From NCBI GenBank assembly GCA_038228695.1, contig JBBRPA010000072.1, positions 1 to 13,603 of the forward strand: a stretch of DNA of 13,603 nucleotides, in the 5' to 3' direction. Position numbers and translations under genes: made by a program. The notes beneath the pieces are model-generated. The model did no database searches. It was not told the origin of the DNA and worked only from the letters and a program-made list of their open reading frames with translations. Source of the DNA: DASVRZ01 sp038228695 (GTDB lineage Bacteria; Verrucomicrobiota; Verrucomicrobiia; Chthoniobacterales; DASVRZ01). Numbering within the stretch: position 1 is the stretch's first letter; every line of letters begins with the position of its first letter. Shown in pieces: positions 1 to 7,122 of the stretch.

Positions 1-1224
1 GGGGGGCCAAAGAGAAGAGGGCGAGGATTCCAAAACCCAGAAGCGTTGAAGTGGATGGAAGAGGACGCAGACGGATTTTCGTTTTGTGGGAGAGATCTCA
101 TAGGAAAGGCCCTCAAACTCGATGGAGTTGTTGTGGACTTTACGCCAACAGCGCAGGGAAAGGTGAAGATCGAGCAGGGAAGAAACCGGGGTGGGGCGCA
201 TGGCGGAGCCTGGGGAGGATTGAGAACTCAGCCAAAGGTCGTTGGGGCGGGCAGCGGTGCTGCGGGAGATGGCGAGGTTTTGACGGTTGATCTCCATTTG
301 GAGGACTGCATCAGTGTGTTGCCAGTCGCTCACCTTGGCGTGAGCGAGCAGTGTGACGAGCCGCTTTTGGAAAGTTCCGAAACGGCGTTCGATTTTGCCC
401 TTGGCCTGAGGGGTTGGGGCGACGAGATGAGCGACCCCGAGGCCTCTCAGTGCACGCTGGAACTCGCTCTTGGGATCACTGTGGTCGAAGTTGGAGCTTG
501 GTCCGAAGAGGCTCAGGCCGTCGGTGTAGACGAGTTGTGGTATCCCCCAAGTCTCAAACATTTGGCGGAAGTGCTCGAAGTGGTTCCAAGTGGTGTCGGA
601 GACGACGAAGCGCCCGGCAAGATTGAGGCCGGAGTGGTCGTCAACGGTGAGGAGGAGAGTCTGCTTGGATGCGTCCGGCCACCACTGATGAATGGAGCTG
701 TCGTGCTGCCAGAGTTCGCCGATGTGCGCACGACGAAATCGCCGGTAGACACGGGGCTTGCGGGCCGCAGAGGGAACCAGATGCGCGTAGTGCGCCTTGA
801 CGTAGGCCTCGACCGTGGAGCGGGCGCGGAGAAGACCACAGAGGCGATCAAGTTCGTCGGCGACGAGCTGGTAGTTGGGAGGGTTTTGCAGGGGCAGGAA
901 CGCCTCTAGGAATGTCCTGGCATCTTGTGGCCACTGCTTGTGCCGGTCGCCGCCGCTAGGGGTTGGTTCGAAGTCGTCGCGTCCCTGGAGGAAAGCGCTC
1001 CGGAGCTGATAAAGGCGGGAGCGGCTCACCCCGAGATGGGAAGCTGCGGTGGTGGCGTTTAGCTTTCCGGCGTTGAAATCGCCTAGGACCCGGCGCACGA
1101 ATCCGGCAGGTTGGCGGTGGACTAGCTGCTTGTTTTCATAGCGTGCATAATCTCGGTGCAAGCTGGTTGGGACAAAGCAATTAGGGGCAGACACCGGCAC
1201 CACGTTTGGGCGCAGCCTCTCCAT
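1..1224 (-). CDS. DDE (integrase-core) transposase, C-terminus cut by window edge
   Basis: Reading the minus strand gives one frame open from the TAG at 1249-1251 to the window start. The N-terminal part, at about 1143-980, has a helix-turn-helix (ATTAASHLGVSRSRLYQLR). An rve/DDE catalytic core follows: first Asp in WQHDSSIHQWW (codon 700-702), second Asp in VYTDG (520-522), Glu in KGKIERRFGTFQ (388-390), a D-59-D-43-E spacing. This is the layout of HTH plus integrase-core transposases of the ISNCY/IS481-like kind; I cannot fix the family. The start is uncertain. ATG at 1222-1224 is the only in-frame ATG upstream of the conserved region and has GGAGG just before it, but it lies in the loop of an inverted repeat. 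TTG at 1159-1161 is the alternative, nearer where homology should begin. No stop or frameshift is seen, so the gene may be intact. Confidence 0.8.
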   Translation of the reverse strand, partial: MERLRPNVVPVSAPNCFVPTSLHRDYARYENKQLVHRQPAGFVRRVLGDFNAGKLNATTAASHLGVSRSRLYQLRSAFLQGRDDFEPTPSGGDRHKQWPQDARTFLEAFLPLQNPPNYQLVADELDRLCGLLRARSTVEAYVKAHYAHLVPSAARKPRVYRRFRRAHIGELWQHDSSIHQWWPDASKQTLLLTVDDHSGLNLAGRFVVSDTTWNHFEHFRQMFETWGIPQLVYTDGLSLFGPSSNFDHSDPKSEFQRALRGLGVAHLVAPTPQAKGKIERRFGTFQKRLVTLLAHAKVSDWQHTDAVLQMEINRQNLAISRSTAARPNDLWLSSQSSPGSAMRPTPVSSLLDLHLSLRCWRKVHNNSIEFEGLSYEISPTKRKSVCVLFHPLQRFWVLESSPSSLWPP

Positions 1225-1270
1225 CGGCCTCCGCTCCGCTCCGGCCTCCTACGAGGCTGCGCCCAAACGT
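1202..1270. repeat. 18-bp perfect inverted repeat with 33-nt loop (hairpin)
   Basis: The arms acgtttgggcgcagcctc (1202-1219) and gaggctgcgcccaaacgt (1253-1270) are perfect reverse complements. The loop (1220-1252) holds short ctccg iterations and a smaller ggcc/ggcc pairing. On the minus strand the loop contains AGGAGG, GGAGG and the possible transposase ATG, which sits 2 nt before the second arm. It could be a dispersed REP-like element or a structure that controls transposase translation. No T-run follows, so it is not a canonical intrinsic terminator. Confidence 0.85.
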
Positions 1271-1330
1271 CCCAACTCCCGCGCCCCGGCAGCCCGCCAC
1301 TAACTGAAGTCACCCTCCAATCCTCCCCAA

Positions 1331-1389
1331 TCCAGTTTTGCTCCGTCTCTCAATCCAGTTTTGAACCGTCTCTGTCCAGTTTTGCTCCG
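1331..1389. repeat. Three phased direct repeats of a 15-bp motif (candidate transposase-binding sites)
   Basis: The motif tccagttttgctccg occurs at 1331-1345 and 1375-1389, with a variant tccagttttgaaccg at 1354-1368. Start-to-start spacings are 23 and 21 bp, about two helical turns. The first two copies share a longer unit (caatccagttttg, then ccgtctct). They lie upstream of the transposase and just inside the proposed IS end. Rows of such sites at one end are typical of IS21/Tn7/Mu-like ends. The spacing is far too short for CRISPR. Confidence 0.8.
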
Positions 1390-1398
1390 GCCCCGACA

Positions 1399-1514
1399 TA
1401 CTTGAAACCGCTCGGGAAAACATTGGGCACTCGTAAGGCACTGGGTTTCCTAAAGTTCGCCCAAATAGTTTTTGTTTTATTCCTAAGTCCCTTAATTTGG
1501 ACTACTTAAACCGG
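1399..1514. other. Spacer between IS end and tRNA-Thr; no gene seen
   Basis: This is AT-richer DNA with no convincing gene. It is the 3' flank of the tRNA. AGTCC and GGACT (tRNA sense strand) could form a 5-bp hairpin about 10 nt past the tRNA, but no U-run follows. I see no copy of the tRNA 3' end that would mark an attachment site within the window. Confidence 0.4.
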
Positions 1515-1587
1515 AGCCGACTGTCGGATTCGAACCGACGACCTACTGATTACAAATCAGTTGCTCTACCAACTGAGCTAAGCCGGC
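1515..1587 (-). tRNA. tRNA-Thr (anticodon UGU)
   Basis: The minus strand folds as a 73-nt cloverleaf. The acceptor stem is GCCGGCT paired with AGTCGGC, with one G-U pair. The D arm is GCTCAGTTGGTAGAGC. The anticodon stem ACTGA/TCAGT encloses the loop TTTGTAA, giving anticodon TGT, which reads ACA Thr. The T arm contains GGTTCGAATCC. The discriminator base is T, and CCA is not encoded. A possible -10 (TATTAT) lies at 1638-1643, with no good -35. The antisense reading gives the well-known spurious protein string LSDSNRRPTDYKSVALP. Confidence 0.97.
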
Positions 1588-1676
1588 TTGGGATGATTAA
1601 TGAACCGGGAGTTTACTTCCCACTGGGGCGTTTGCGAATAATATTTTCGCGGTCCTGCAAACTGACCTTCGTCTGG

Positions 1677-3623
1677 CTAGCTGGCCATCCGAAAGGGGAC
1701 GAGCGGGACGGTGTTCTCGTCCTCCTCCAACTCAAACTGTGAATGGGAGAAGCCCACTTTCGCGTCGCGGTAGAGGGTGAGAAAGACATCGCGATTGACG
1801 CGGATACATTCCTTGATTGCCTCAGGATGTTTCTCGCAGAGGAGAGCGGTTTTCCACGAGAAAAGATGCTTCGGTTTGTGGAAGTCGCTGTTGGCGATGA
1901 ACGGCAGGCGTTTGAGCCCCACTGGGTTGAAGATGTCATCGCGATTGGCGACCTCCCAGGCGTCGAGCAATGGAGCGTAAGTATCGATGTTTTCCCAAAA
2001 ATAAAGCGTGTCCTTACCCCAGGCGGATTTGAATTCGTGGGGATGCGATGCGACGGCGAGAGCGCCCTGACGATGGATTTCGGCAATGGTCTCGATGATC
2101 GTGAGGCCCGGGTCGATTGGGGCTTGAATGTCAATACCGAGAAGGTGCGCGGAAGTTTTTTTAGTTAGGCCGTCTTTGTTAAACTCGAGACCGGCCATGA
2201 GGATCATGCTGTATTTTTTCCAGGCGCGCTTTTTTTCCTCCTCAATGGTGTCGAAATATTCCGCGACCTGATGCGGGAGCAGAACCATGCCAGTGAGGTT
2301 GGTTAGCTTGCCAAGGACTCGGCGGTGGTCACAGATGTGGTCGGTGATGCAGAGAGCGTCGAAGTCGTGCTGTCCGTAAAGATCGACCAGTTCGCGAATG
2401 CTGAGTTTGCCATCGGAAAAATGGCTGTGGGTATGCAGGTCGCACATGAGCATGTTCCGCTGGTTGGAGGCGGGCGGAACACGGCGGTCGAAATTGGCCA
2501 GTTTACGGGGCGGAGAGTTTTCGGGAATGCCGAGATCGAGAACGAAGCGGGCGATGTCGAGCGAGGCCTCGGGTCGGCTGAGGCGGGTGATGTTTTTCTG
2601 CCACTGGCGGTAGATGATTCCTCCGTCCGCGAGGGCGTTCTCCACGGAGGAAATAATCGCGTCCGGGTTGGTGGCGATGGCTCCGCATTGGTTTTCGACG
2701 ATGAGTCGGGCGTTGCCTTCCTCTTGGCCAGGAACGACCTGAGTAATGATCATCGGAGTGCAACTAGCGATGGATTCCTGAACGGTAGCTCCGCCGGCTT
2801 TGCTAATGAGAAGGTGATGTTCACAGAGGAGTTCGGGGATTTTTGTGGTCCATCCGTGGATTTCGACGGGGTTGGCAGAGTTAGCCACGGCCTCCTCAAT
2901 TTCCTTTTGCAGACTGGCGTCGCGTCCGGCGGTAACCGTTAGGAGGACGTCCTTGCGAGCCGATAGTTTACGGGCGACCTCGGGGGCTTCGCGTTTGCCG
3001 GAGTTGATCATGAAAAGCACCTTGATTGCTTTCTCCATTTCGCCCCGGCTGGATTCCAGTGCGGCAAAACGGTGAGTCACCGGGAAGCCGAACACGCGGA
3101 TTTTTTCCTCCTCGATGGAGGCTTGGCGAAGGACGCGGGCGCTATCCTCGTTCGCGACAAGAAAATAGTCGCTCGAGCATTTATACCAGACGGAATTAAT
3201 CGTGAGCGAATCGGTGATGACGGTGACTTGGGAGAAATTCCGCGGGCGGCCGTCGCTGTAAATTTCGTCGAGCAGATAGTTATAGACCGGGTAGGTGCTG
3301 AGGATGACGTCGGGCTCGGTGCTGAGGAGAAGTTCCGCGAGAGTTTTTTTCATTCGCCGGAGCGCGACCATGTTGCTCTGGACCATGCGGGTGTTGTCGA
3401 TCAGCTCGTAGATTTTGCCCCAGACTTTGGGCGTTTTGTTGATCGCAGTCAGGTAGGCTTTTTTGACAAACTCATTCAGCTTCCCGTAACACGTCTCGAA
3501 AAGGTCTAATACCTCCACCTGGACCTCATCGGGCGCGACAAACTCGAGGGCGTCGCGAATGTTACGGGCGGCCGTGTTATGGCCCTCGCCAAATCCTGCG
3601 GTGAAAATGAGGACTTTTTTCAT
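1677..3623 (-). CDS. MGDG-synthase/MurG-like glycosyltransferase fused to PHP metallophosphoesterase
   Basis: The protein has 648 residues in two modules. Residues 1-365 are a GT-B glycosyltransferase of the MGDG synthase/UgtP/MurG group. The N-terminal MKKVLIFTAGFGEGHNTAAR carries the GxGH acceptor-side motif, and the donor-site block SKAGGATVQESI (274-285) is followed by PGQEEGNA. Family members add sugars to diacylglycerol or lipid carriers at the inner membrane face. After a linker (about 366-390) comes a PHP domain (393-620) with every expected metal ligand: H397-x-H399, D404, D428-H429, E480, H493, H527, D580-x-H582. The frame is continuous, so the fusion is real unless the sequence has an error. 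I chose ATG 3621-3623 because the GT fold starts there; the frame runs 44 codons further up without a recognisable domain. No Shine-Dalgarno is seen. Glycolipid substrate and PHP substrate are unknown; catalysis by both halves is inferred. The gene is divergent from the amidase gene. Confidence 0.88.
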   Translation of the reverse strand: MKKVLIFTAGFGEGHNTAARNIRDALEFVAPDEVQVEVLDLFETCYGKLNEFVKKAYLTAINKTPKVWGKIYELIDNTRMVQSNMVALRRMKKTLAELLLSTEPDVILSTYPVYNYLLDEIYSDGRPRNFSQVTVITDSLTINSVWYKCSSDYFLVANEDSARVLRQASIEEEKIRVFGFPVTHRFAALESSRGEMEKAIKVLFMINSGKREAPEVARKLSARKDVLLTVTAGRDASLQKEIEEAVANSANPVEIHGWTTKIPELLCEHHLLISKAGGATVQESIASCTPMIITQVVPGQEEGNARLIVENQCGAIATNPDAIISSVENALADGGIIYRQWQKNITRLSRPEASLDIARFVLDLGIPENSPPRKLANFDRRVPPASNQRNMLMCDLHTHSHFSDGKLSIRELVDLYGQHDFDALCITDHICDHRRVLGKLTNLTGMVLLPHQVAEYFDTIEEEKKRAWKKYSMILMAGLEFNKDGLTKKTSAHLLGIDIQAPIDPGLTIIETIAEIHRQGALAVASHPHEFKSAWGKDTLYFWENIDTYAPLLDAWEVANRDDIFNPVGLKRLPFIANSDFHKPKHLFSWKTALLCEKHPEAIKECIRVNRDVFLTLYRDAKVGFSHSQFELEEDENTVPLVPFRMAS

Positions 3624-3639
3624 GAAAGGAGGGGGTGAT

Positions 3640-3661
3640 AGTGAATAACTTGTGAATAACT
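3640..3661. promoter_or_regulatory. Tandem gtgaataact repeat, DnaA-box-like
   Basis: The 10-mer gtgaataact occurs at 3641-3650 and 3652-3661, an 11-bp period (one helical turn), starting 17 nt upstream of the glycosyltransferase-PHP start codon. Read on the minus strand, 3651-3659 is TTATTCACA, a full match to the DnaA-box consensus TTWTNCACA. 3640-3648 is TTATTCACT, one mismatch. A further match, TTTTCCACA, lies on the plus strand at 3746-3754. The sites could bind DnaA or another regulator; function is inferred from sequence only. Confidence 0.35.
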
Positions 3662-3787
3662 CACCCACTCGACATTGGAAAGGTTTTTTGCTTTTGTCAC
3701 AAGATCGTAACTTGAGAGGCACCGACGGTTGGTTGTCATCTCGTTTTTTCCACACCCGCCTTGCCTGACCGGCGCATCTCTCCTACC

Positions 3788-4834
3788 GTGCGCATCGTGG
3801 TTCGAATCCTTTGCCTGATATTGTTTTTCTGGTTGCTGGGCGGAACGTTGTCGCAAAGTCAGATTTCGGACGACACGCTGCGGAAGCGGGAGTTGTTTTT
3901 GAAAACTCGCGAGCAAATGCGGACGCTGCCCCCGGAGCCCACGCCGACGCCGCGTCCCAAGCCCCGCGTGACGCCTCGCCCCAAGCCTACTCCTGAAGAG
4001 ACCCCGGAGGAAACGCCGACGCCGAAACCCCGCCGCGTGCTTCCAGTGGAAACTCCCGAGGAGACCCCCACCCCGCGTTCGACTCCCGAGGAAACACCAG
4101 CCCCCACTCCCGAGCGAACCGCTACTCCCAAACTCACGCCCTCGGCCACCGCCACGCCCCGGACGGCCGCCACGCCTGCCCCGACGCCCACCCCGACGCC
4201 CCAGGGTAAGCCAACGCCCCGGCCGTTTTTCCCATCTCGCGAAGCACCGCAGGCTCCGATCACGATCCGGAAGTCCGGTTCGGAGGAAACAGAGGTCGCG
4301 CCAGTTCCCCGGAGTTGGTGGGGAGGTCCTAAATACCGCTACATCACGGGAAGTGTGAAAAAAGGCATCGACAACGCCCCGGTCAAGCGAGGCCGTTGGA
4401 AATATATCGTCGTGCACAACAGCGGTACCCGACAGGGCAGCGCGAAGATTTTTGATTTCTACCATCGCCACACTCGGAAAATGCCGAACGGCATGGCCTA
4501 CCATTTCGTGATCGGCAACGGCACCTCGACCGGGGATGGGCAGATCGAGCTCGGCGGTCGATGGATCCGCCAGATCAACGGCGGCCATGTGCACAGCGAT
4601 TACCTGAATTACATCTCCCTCGGCATTTGTCTGGTCGGCGATTTCAACCGGGACCGGCCAACCACGAAACAACTCGAAGCGCTCGACGAACTCATCCGTT
4701 ACCTCCGAAGCCGTTGCGGCAAAGTCGAAGGCCGATATTCGATCGTCCGCGCGCACAAGGAGATCAATCCGGTGCCGACCGACTGCCCCGGCGATCGCTT
4801 CCCAGTCTCCTGGCTGCACCGTCGTTTCGACTAA
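3788..4834 (+). CDS. Secreted/anchored N-acetylmuramoyl-L-alanine amidase with Pro/Thr linker
   Basis: This is a peptidoglycan amidase that should cleave the MurNAc-L-Ala bond in the wall. From the GTG start the protein has 348 residues. An N-terminal signal peptide or anchor (MRIVVRILCLILFFWLLGG) is followed by a ~100-residue Pro/Thr-rich linker and then an Amidase_2/PGRP-type domain from about residue 200. Visible zinc-ligand candidates are His in IVVHNSG (residue 210), His in RAHKE (323) and Cys in TDCPGD (333). The His/His/Cys set and the Tyr of AYHFVI match T7-lysozyme-like amidases. GTG 3788 was chosen because it leaves a compact signal sequence; TTG 3761 in the same frame adds 9 residues, and neither has a clear Shine-Dalgarno. 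The SDR gene follows after 18 bp. The role, wall turnover or remodelling, is inferred. Confidence 0.85.
   Translation: MRIVVRILCLILFFWLLGGTLSQSQISDDTLRKRELFLKTREQMRTLPPEPTPTPRPKPRVTPRPKPTPEETPEETPTPKPRRVLPVETPEETPTPRSTPEETPAPTPERTATPKLTPSATATPRTAATPAPTPTPTPQGKPTPRPFFPSREAPQAPITIRKSGSEETEVAPVPRSWWGGPKYRYITGSVKKGIDNAPVKRGRWKYIVVHNSGTRQGSAKIFDFYHRHTRKMPNGMAYHFVIGNGTSTGDGQIELGGRWIRQINGGHVHSDYLNYISLGICLVGDFNRDRPTTKQLEALDELIRYLRSRCGKVEGRYSIVRAHKEINPVPTDCPGDRFPVSWLHRRFD
3929..4228 (+). repeat. Low-complexity Pro/Thr-coding tract inside the amidase
   Basis: About 100 codons are dominated by Pro, Thr, Glu and Lys/Arg, with repeated PEETP and TPTP units. DNA-level repeats such as cccacgccgacgcc recur. 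A tract like this usually forms an extended wall-spanning linker. It also creates a long artificial minus-strand reading frame opposite. Such repeats can vary in copy number between strains. Confidence 0.85.
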
Positions 4835-4852
4835 CCTCCGATTTCCCTGTTC

Positions 4853-5743
4853 ATGCGCGTCGGAATTACCGGAGTCACCGGCCTGATTGGAAAAAAACTA
4901 GCCGCCCTCTGCCGGGAACGCGGACATTCCGTGACCGGTTTTTCGCGATCTCCGCACGGGTCCCTGCCCGACTGCGATCACCTCCGCCAGTTTTCGCTTT
5001 TACAACCCGTCAACGTCTCCGGTTTGGACGCGGTCATTCATCTTGCTGGCGAGCCAATCATCGGACTCTGGACCAACGAAAAACGCCGGCGAATCGTGTC
5101 CAGCCGACGTGACACCACGCGCCATCTCGTCCAGTCGTTCGGGCTCGCGAAAGCCCGGCCCGCCGCCTTTCTCTGCGCATCGGGCACCGGCTTTTACGGA
5201 GATCGCGGGGTCGAAAAACTAACGGAGGAATCGGGCCGCGGCGGCGGTTTTTTGGCCGAGGTCGCCCAAGTCTGGGAGGAGGAGGCGAGAGCGGCGTCTG
5301 CACTGGGAATTCGCTGCTGCCAGATGCGGACCGGGATGGTGCTGGCCCAGGAGGGTGGTGCATTTCCGTTGCTCCGACGCGTTTTTTCCCTCGGACTTGG
5401 CGGAACGATCGGCAATGGACATCAATATTTGCCGTGGATTCACCTCGACGACATCGCTGCACTCTTTCTGCATGCGCTCGAAAATGAATCGCTCTCCGGC
5501 GCGATCAACGCGGCTGCTCCAGACGAATGCACCAACCTCGCCTTCACCCGCGCACTCGCCGCGGCGCTGGACCGGCCCGCTTGGTTTCCGGTTCCGGCGT
5601 TTTTCCTTTCCGCCGCACTCGGCGACCTTTCGCGTCTGGTGCTCGACAGCCAGCGCGTGGTTCCGTCGAAAGCGACTGGGAGCGGATTTCTTTTCCAACA
5701 TCCGGAATTGGCCTCCACCTTCGCGTCGCTCACCGCGGACTAA
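4853..5743 (+). CDS. TIGR01777/YfcH-type NAD(P)-dependent SDR protein
   Basis: This is an extended short-chain dehydrogenase-like protein of 296 residues, the usual family length. The N-terminal GITGVTGLIG has the GxxGxxG dinucleotide-binding motif (G7, G10, G13). HLAGEPI (64-70), GTGFYGDRG (111-119) and WIHLDD (195-200) are family landmarks, and the C-terminal part (about 245-293, with VVPSKATGSGFLFQHPEL) matches the DUF1731 extension of YfcH/SDR39U1 proteins. The substrate is not established for this family, so I give no specific reaction. ATG 4853 starts exactly at the Rossmann beta strand. It lies 18 bp after the amidase, on the same strand, and probably shares its transcript. No Shine-Dalgarno is seen. 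Confidence 0.88.
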   Translation: MRVGITGVTGLIGKKLAALCRERGHSVTGFSRSPHGSLPDCDHLRQFSLLQPVNVSGLDAVIHLAGEPIIGLWTNEKRRRIVSSRRDTTRHLVQSFGLAKARPAAFLCASGTGFYGDRGVEKLTEESGRGGGFLAEVAQVWEEEARAASALGIRCCQMRTGMVLAQEGGAFPLLRRVFSLGLGGTIGNGHQYLPWIHLDDIAALFLHALENESLSGAINAAAPDECTNLAFTRALAAALDRPAWFPVPAFFLSAALGDLSRLVLDSQRVVPSKATGSGFLFQHPELASTFASLTAD

Positions 5744-5808
5744 CCTTTCGTGGAACGGGAAAACGAGGAATTGCCTTCGCCCCGCGGCGCTGATTAAATC
5801 ACTCTGGC

Positions 5809-7092
5809 ATGAAATACCCGACGCCTTTTCAGAAACGAACCGTCTGGACGGCCACGACCGGACTCGCCCTGCTTCTGATCGCAGCGATGGTGATCTTCGT
5901 CATTTACCTCACGGGCCGAACGCTTTCCTTTTTGCAGCCACTCCTCTTTCCGCTCGCGGTGGCCGGCGTGATGTCCTATCTGCTCGATCCGGTCGTGGTC
6001 TGGATGGTGAAACACCGCATCCCTCGATTCCGCGCGGTCGTCCTCGTCTTTGCCATGGTCATTCTGATCGGGGTCTCGATTCTCGTCTGGCTGGTGCCCA
6101 CCGTTTACTCGCAGAGCATTCGGCTCAGTCGGGAGGTGCCGGTTTACGCGGCCAAAGCGCGCATCATGCTCGACGAGGGGATCAAAAAATACGGGAACAA
6201 AATGCCCAGCGTAGGACCATTCAAACGCGCCAAGGTCACACCCCCCTCGCCTACTCCAAAACCTCTCTCGCCGCTCCAAACGCTGTCTCCATTACCCACT
6301 CTCACCGGGTCAGCAGATGAGGAAGCCCTTCTCGAATCGGAGGCCAGCAAAGACCCTTACAAAATTCTCTTTGGCCCCGACGCTCAAGCGTGGATCCAGC
6401 AGCAGATTCCCGAGTTGTCCGCCAAACTTTGGACTCTCGTCAAAGGTAGTATCGGCGGATTTTTCGGCGTCTTTGCGTTTGTTGTCGGCCTATTCATCAT
6501 TCCGGTTTATCTCTTTTTCCTCCTCGCTGAGGCGGACCGCATTTCGAAAAACTGGACGAACTACCTCCCCCTCCGGGACTCGAAATTCAAAGAGGAAGTG
6601 GTCATTGTCCTCCGGGAGATTAATAGCTATATCATCGCGTTTTTCCGGGGCCAGTTGCTGGTCAGCGTGATCGACGGAATCATGGTCGGGATCGCGCTCT
6701 TGTTGATGGGCTTGCCGTTTGCGCTGCTGATCGGCCTGATGGTCTGTTTCCTTTGTATCATCCCGTATTTGGGCGTGGTGATTTGCTGGATTCCGGCGGT
6801 GATTATTGCCGCAGTCGAGTTTAAGGATTGGCATCATCCGCTCGCGGTCACCGCTATTTTCATCGCGGTGCAACAGATCGAAGGCATTTTTGTCTCGCCG
6901 AAAATCGTGGGCGATTCGGTGGGGCTGCACCCGATGACGATCATTGTCTCAGTCTTCGGGTGGAGCTTGCTTTTGGGTGGTCTGCTCGGAGCGATTCTGG
7001 CGATTCCGCTAACCGCCATGCTTAAAGTCGTGCTTAGCCGCTACGTTTGGAATTTGGACGAAGAACTGGCGGAAGAGTCTGCCAGTCCTTGA
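5809..7092 (+). CDS. AI-2E/PerM-family membrane transporter
   Basis: This is a polytopic inner-membrane protein of 427 residues. Hydrophobic segments lie near 17-35, 43-60, 76-98, 212-240, 283-335 (two or three spans), 344-360 and 375-410. Family motifs are visible in the second half: FFRGQLLVSVIDGI (278-291), a Pro-Tyr in CIIPYLG (316-322), and GLHPMTIIVSVFGW (372-385) followed by AIPLTAM. A hydrophilic Pro/Ser/Thr-rich insert (about 142-170) precedes the soluble segment between the TM blocks. The family is named for proposed autoinducer-2 export, but members include Na+/H+ antiporter-like proteins, so the cargo is unknown. The gene follows the SDR gene after 65 bp. No Shine-Dalgarno is seen. 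Confidence 0.9.
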   Translation: MKYPTPFQKRTVWTATTGLALLLIAAMVIFVIYLTGRTLSFLQPLLFPLAVAGVMSYLLDPVVVWMVKHRIPRFRAVVLVFAMVILIGVSILVWLVPTVYSQSIRLSREVPVYAAKARIMLDEGIKKYGNKMPSVGPFKRAKVTPPSPTPKPLSPLQTLSPLPTLTGSADEEALLESEASKDPYKILFGPDAQAWIQQQIPELSAKLWTLVKGSIGGFFGVFAFVVGLFIIPVYLFFLLAEADRISKNWTNYLPLRDSKFKEEVVIVLREINSYIIAFFRGQLLVSVIDGIMVGIALLLMGLPFALLIGLMVCFLCIIPYLGVVICWIPAVIIAAVEFKDWHHPLAVTAIFIAVQQIEGIFVSPKIVGDSVGLHPMTIIVSVFGWSLLLGGLLGAILAIPLTAMLKVVLSRYVWNLDEELAEESASP

Positions 7093-7122
7093 CACAGGGG
7101 CTTGGCAGGCGTTCCTTAATTT

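Larger units (their letters stand above)
1..1398 (-). mobile_element. Partial insertion sequence (DDE transposase type), one end inside the window
   Basis: The stretch holds a DDE transposase gene reading out of the window, an 18-bp inverted repeat and three phased copies of a short motif. The candidate outer boundary is 1398: read on the minus strand the element would begin TGTCGGGGCC, and a TG...CA end is usual for elements with rve-type transposases. Iterated 15-bp motifs just inside the end resemble the transposase-binding sites known at IS21-, Tn7- and Mu-type ends. The other end and any target duplication lie outside the window, so the boundary is inferred. The tRNA-Thr gene lies 116 bp beyond the proposed end and is intact. 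Confidence 0.55.

Noticed and set aside
46..909. Plus-strand 287-codon frame
   Set aside because: It lies opposite the transposase, whose HTH and DDE motifs are clear on the other strand; this translation has no recognisable domain.
1122..1148. Out-of-frame ATG (MHAMKTSS then stop) with AAAA, as a possible -1 frameshift start for the transposase
   Set aside because: The slip site is only four A's and no stimulatory structure is evident; in-frame starts exist, so I do not claim programmed frameshifting.
1331..1389. Three repeats as a mini CRISPR array
   Set aside because: Period is 21-23 bp with only 6-8 nt between motif copies and no cas genes; it fits transposase-binding sites better.
1497..1742. 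Plus-strand 81-codon reading frame
   Set aside because: It is the antisense of tRNA-Thr; the string SNRRPTDYKSVALPTELS is a well-known tRNA artefact.
2325..2942. Plus-strand 205-codon frame
   Set aside because: Antisense to the glycosyltransferase part of the fusion gene, whose motifs are unambiguous.
3620..4819. Minus-strand 399-codon frame
   Set aside because: It is opposite the amidase; its Gly/Arg-rich middle is the complement of the Pro/Thr tract.
5355..6320. Plus-strand 321-codon frame
   Set aside because: It spans the end of the SDR gene and the start of the permease in another frame and has no domain of its own.
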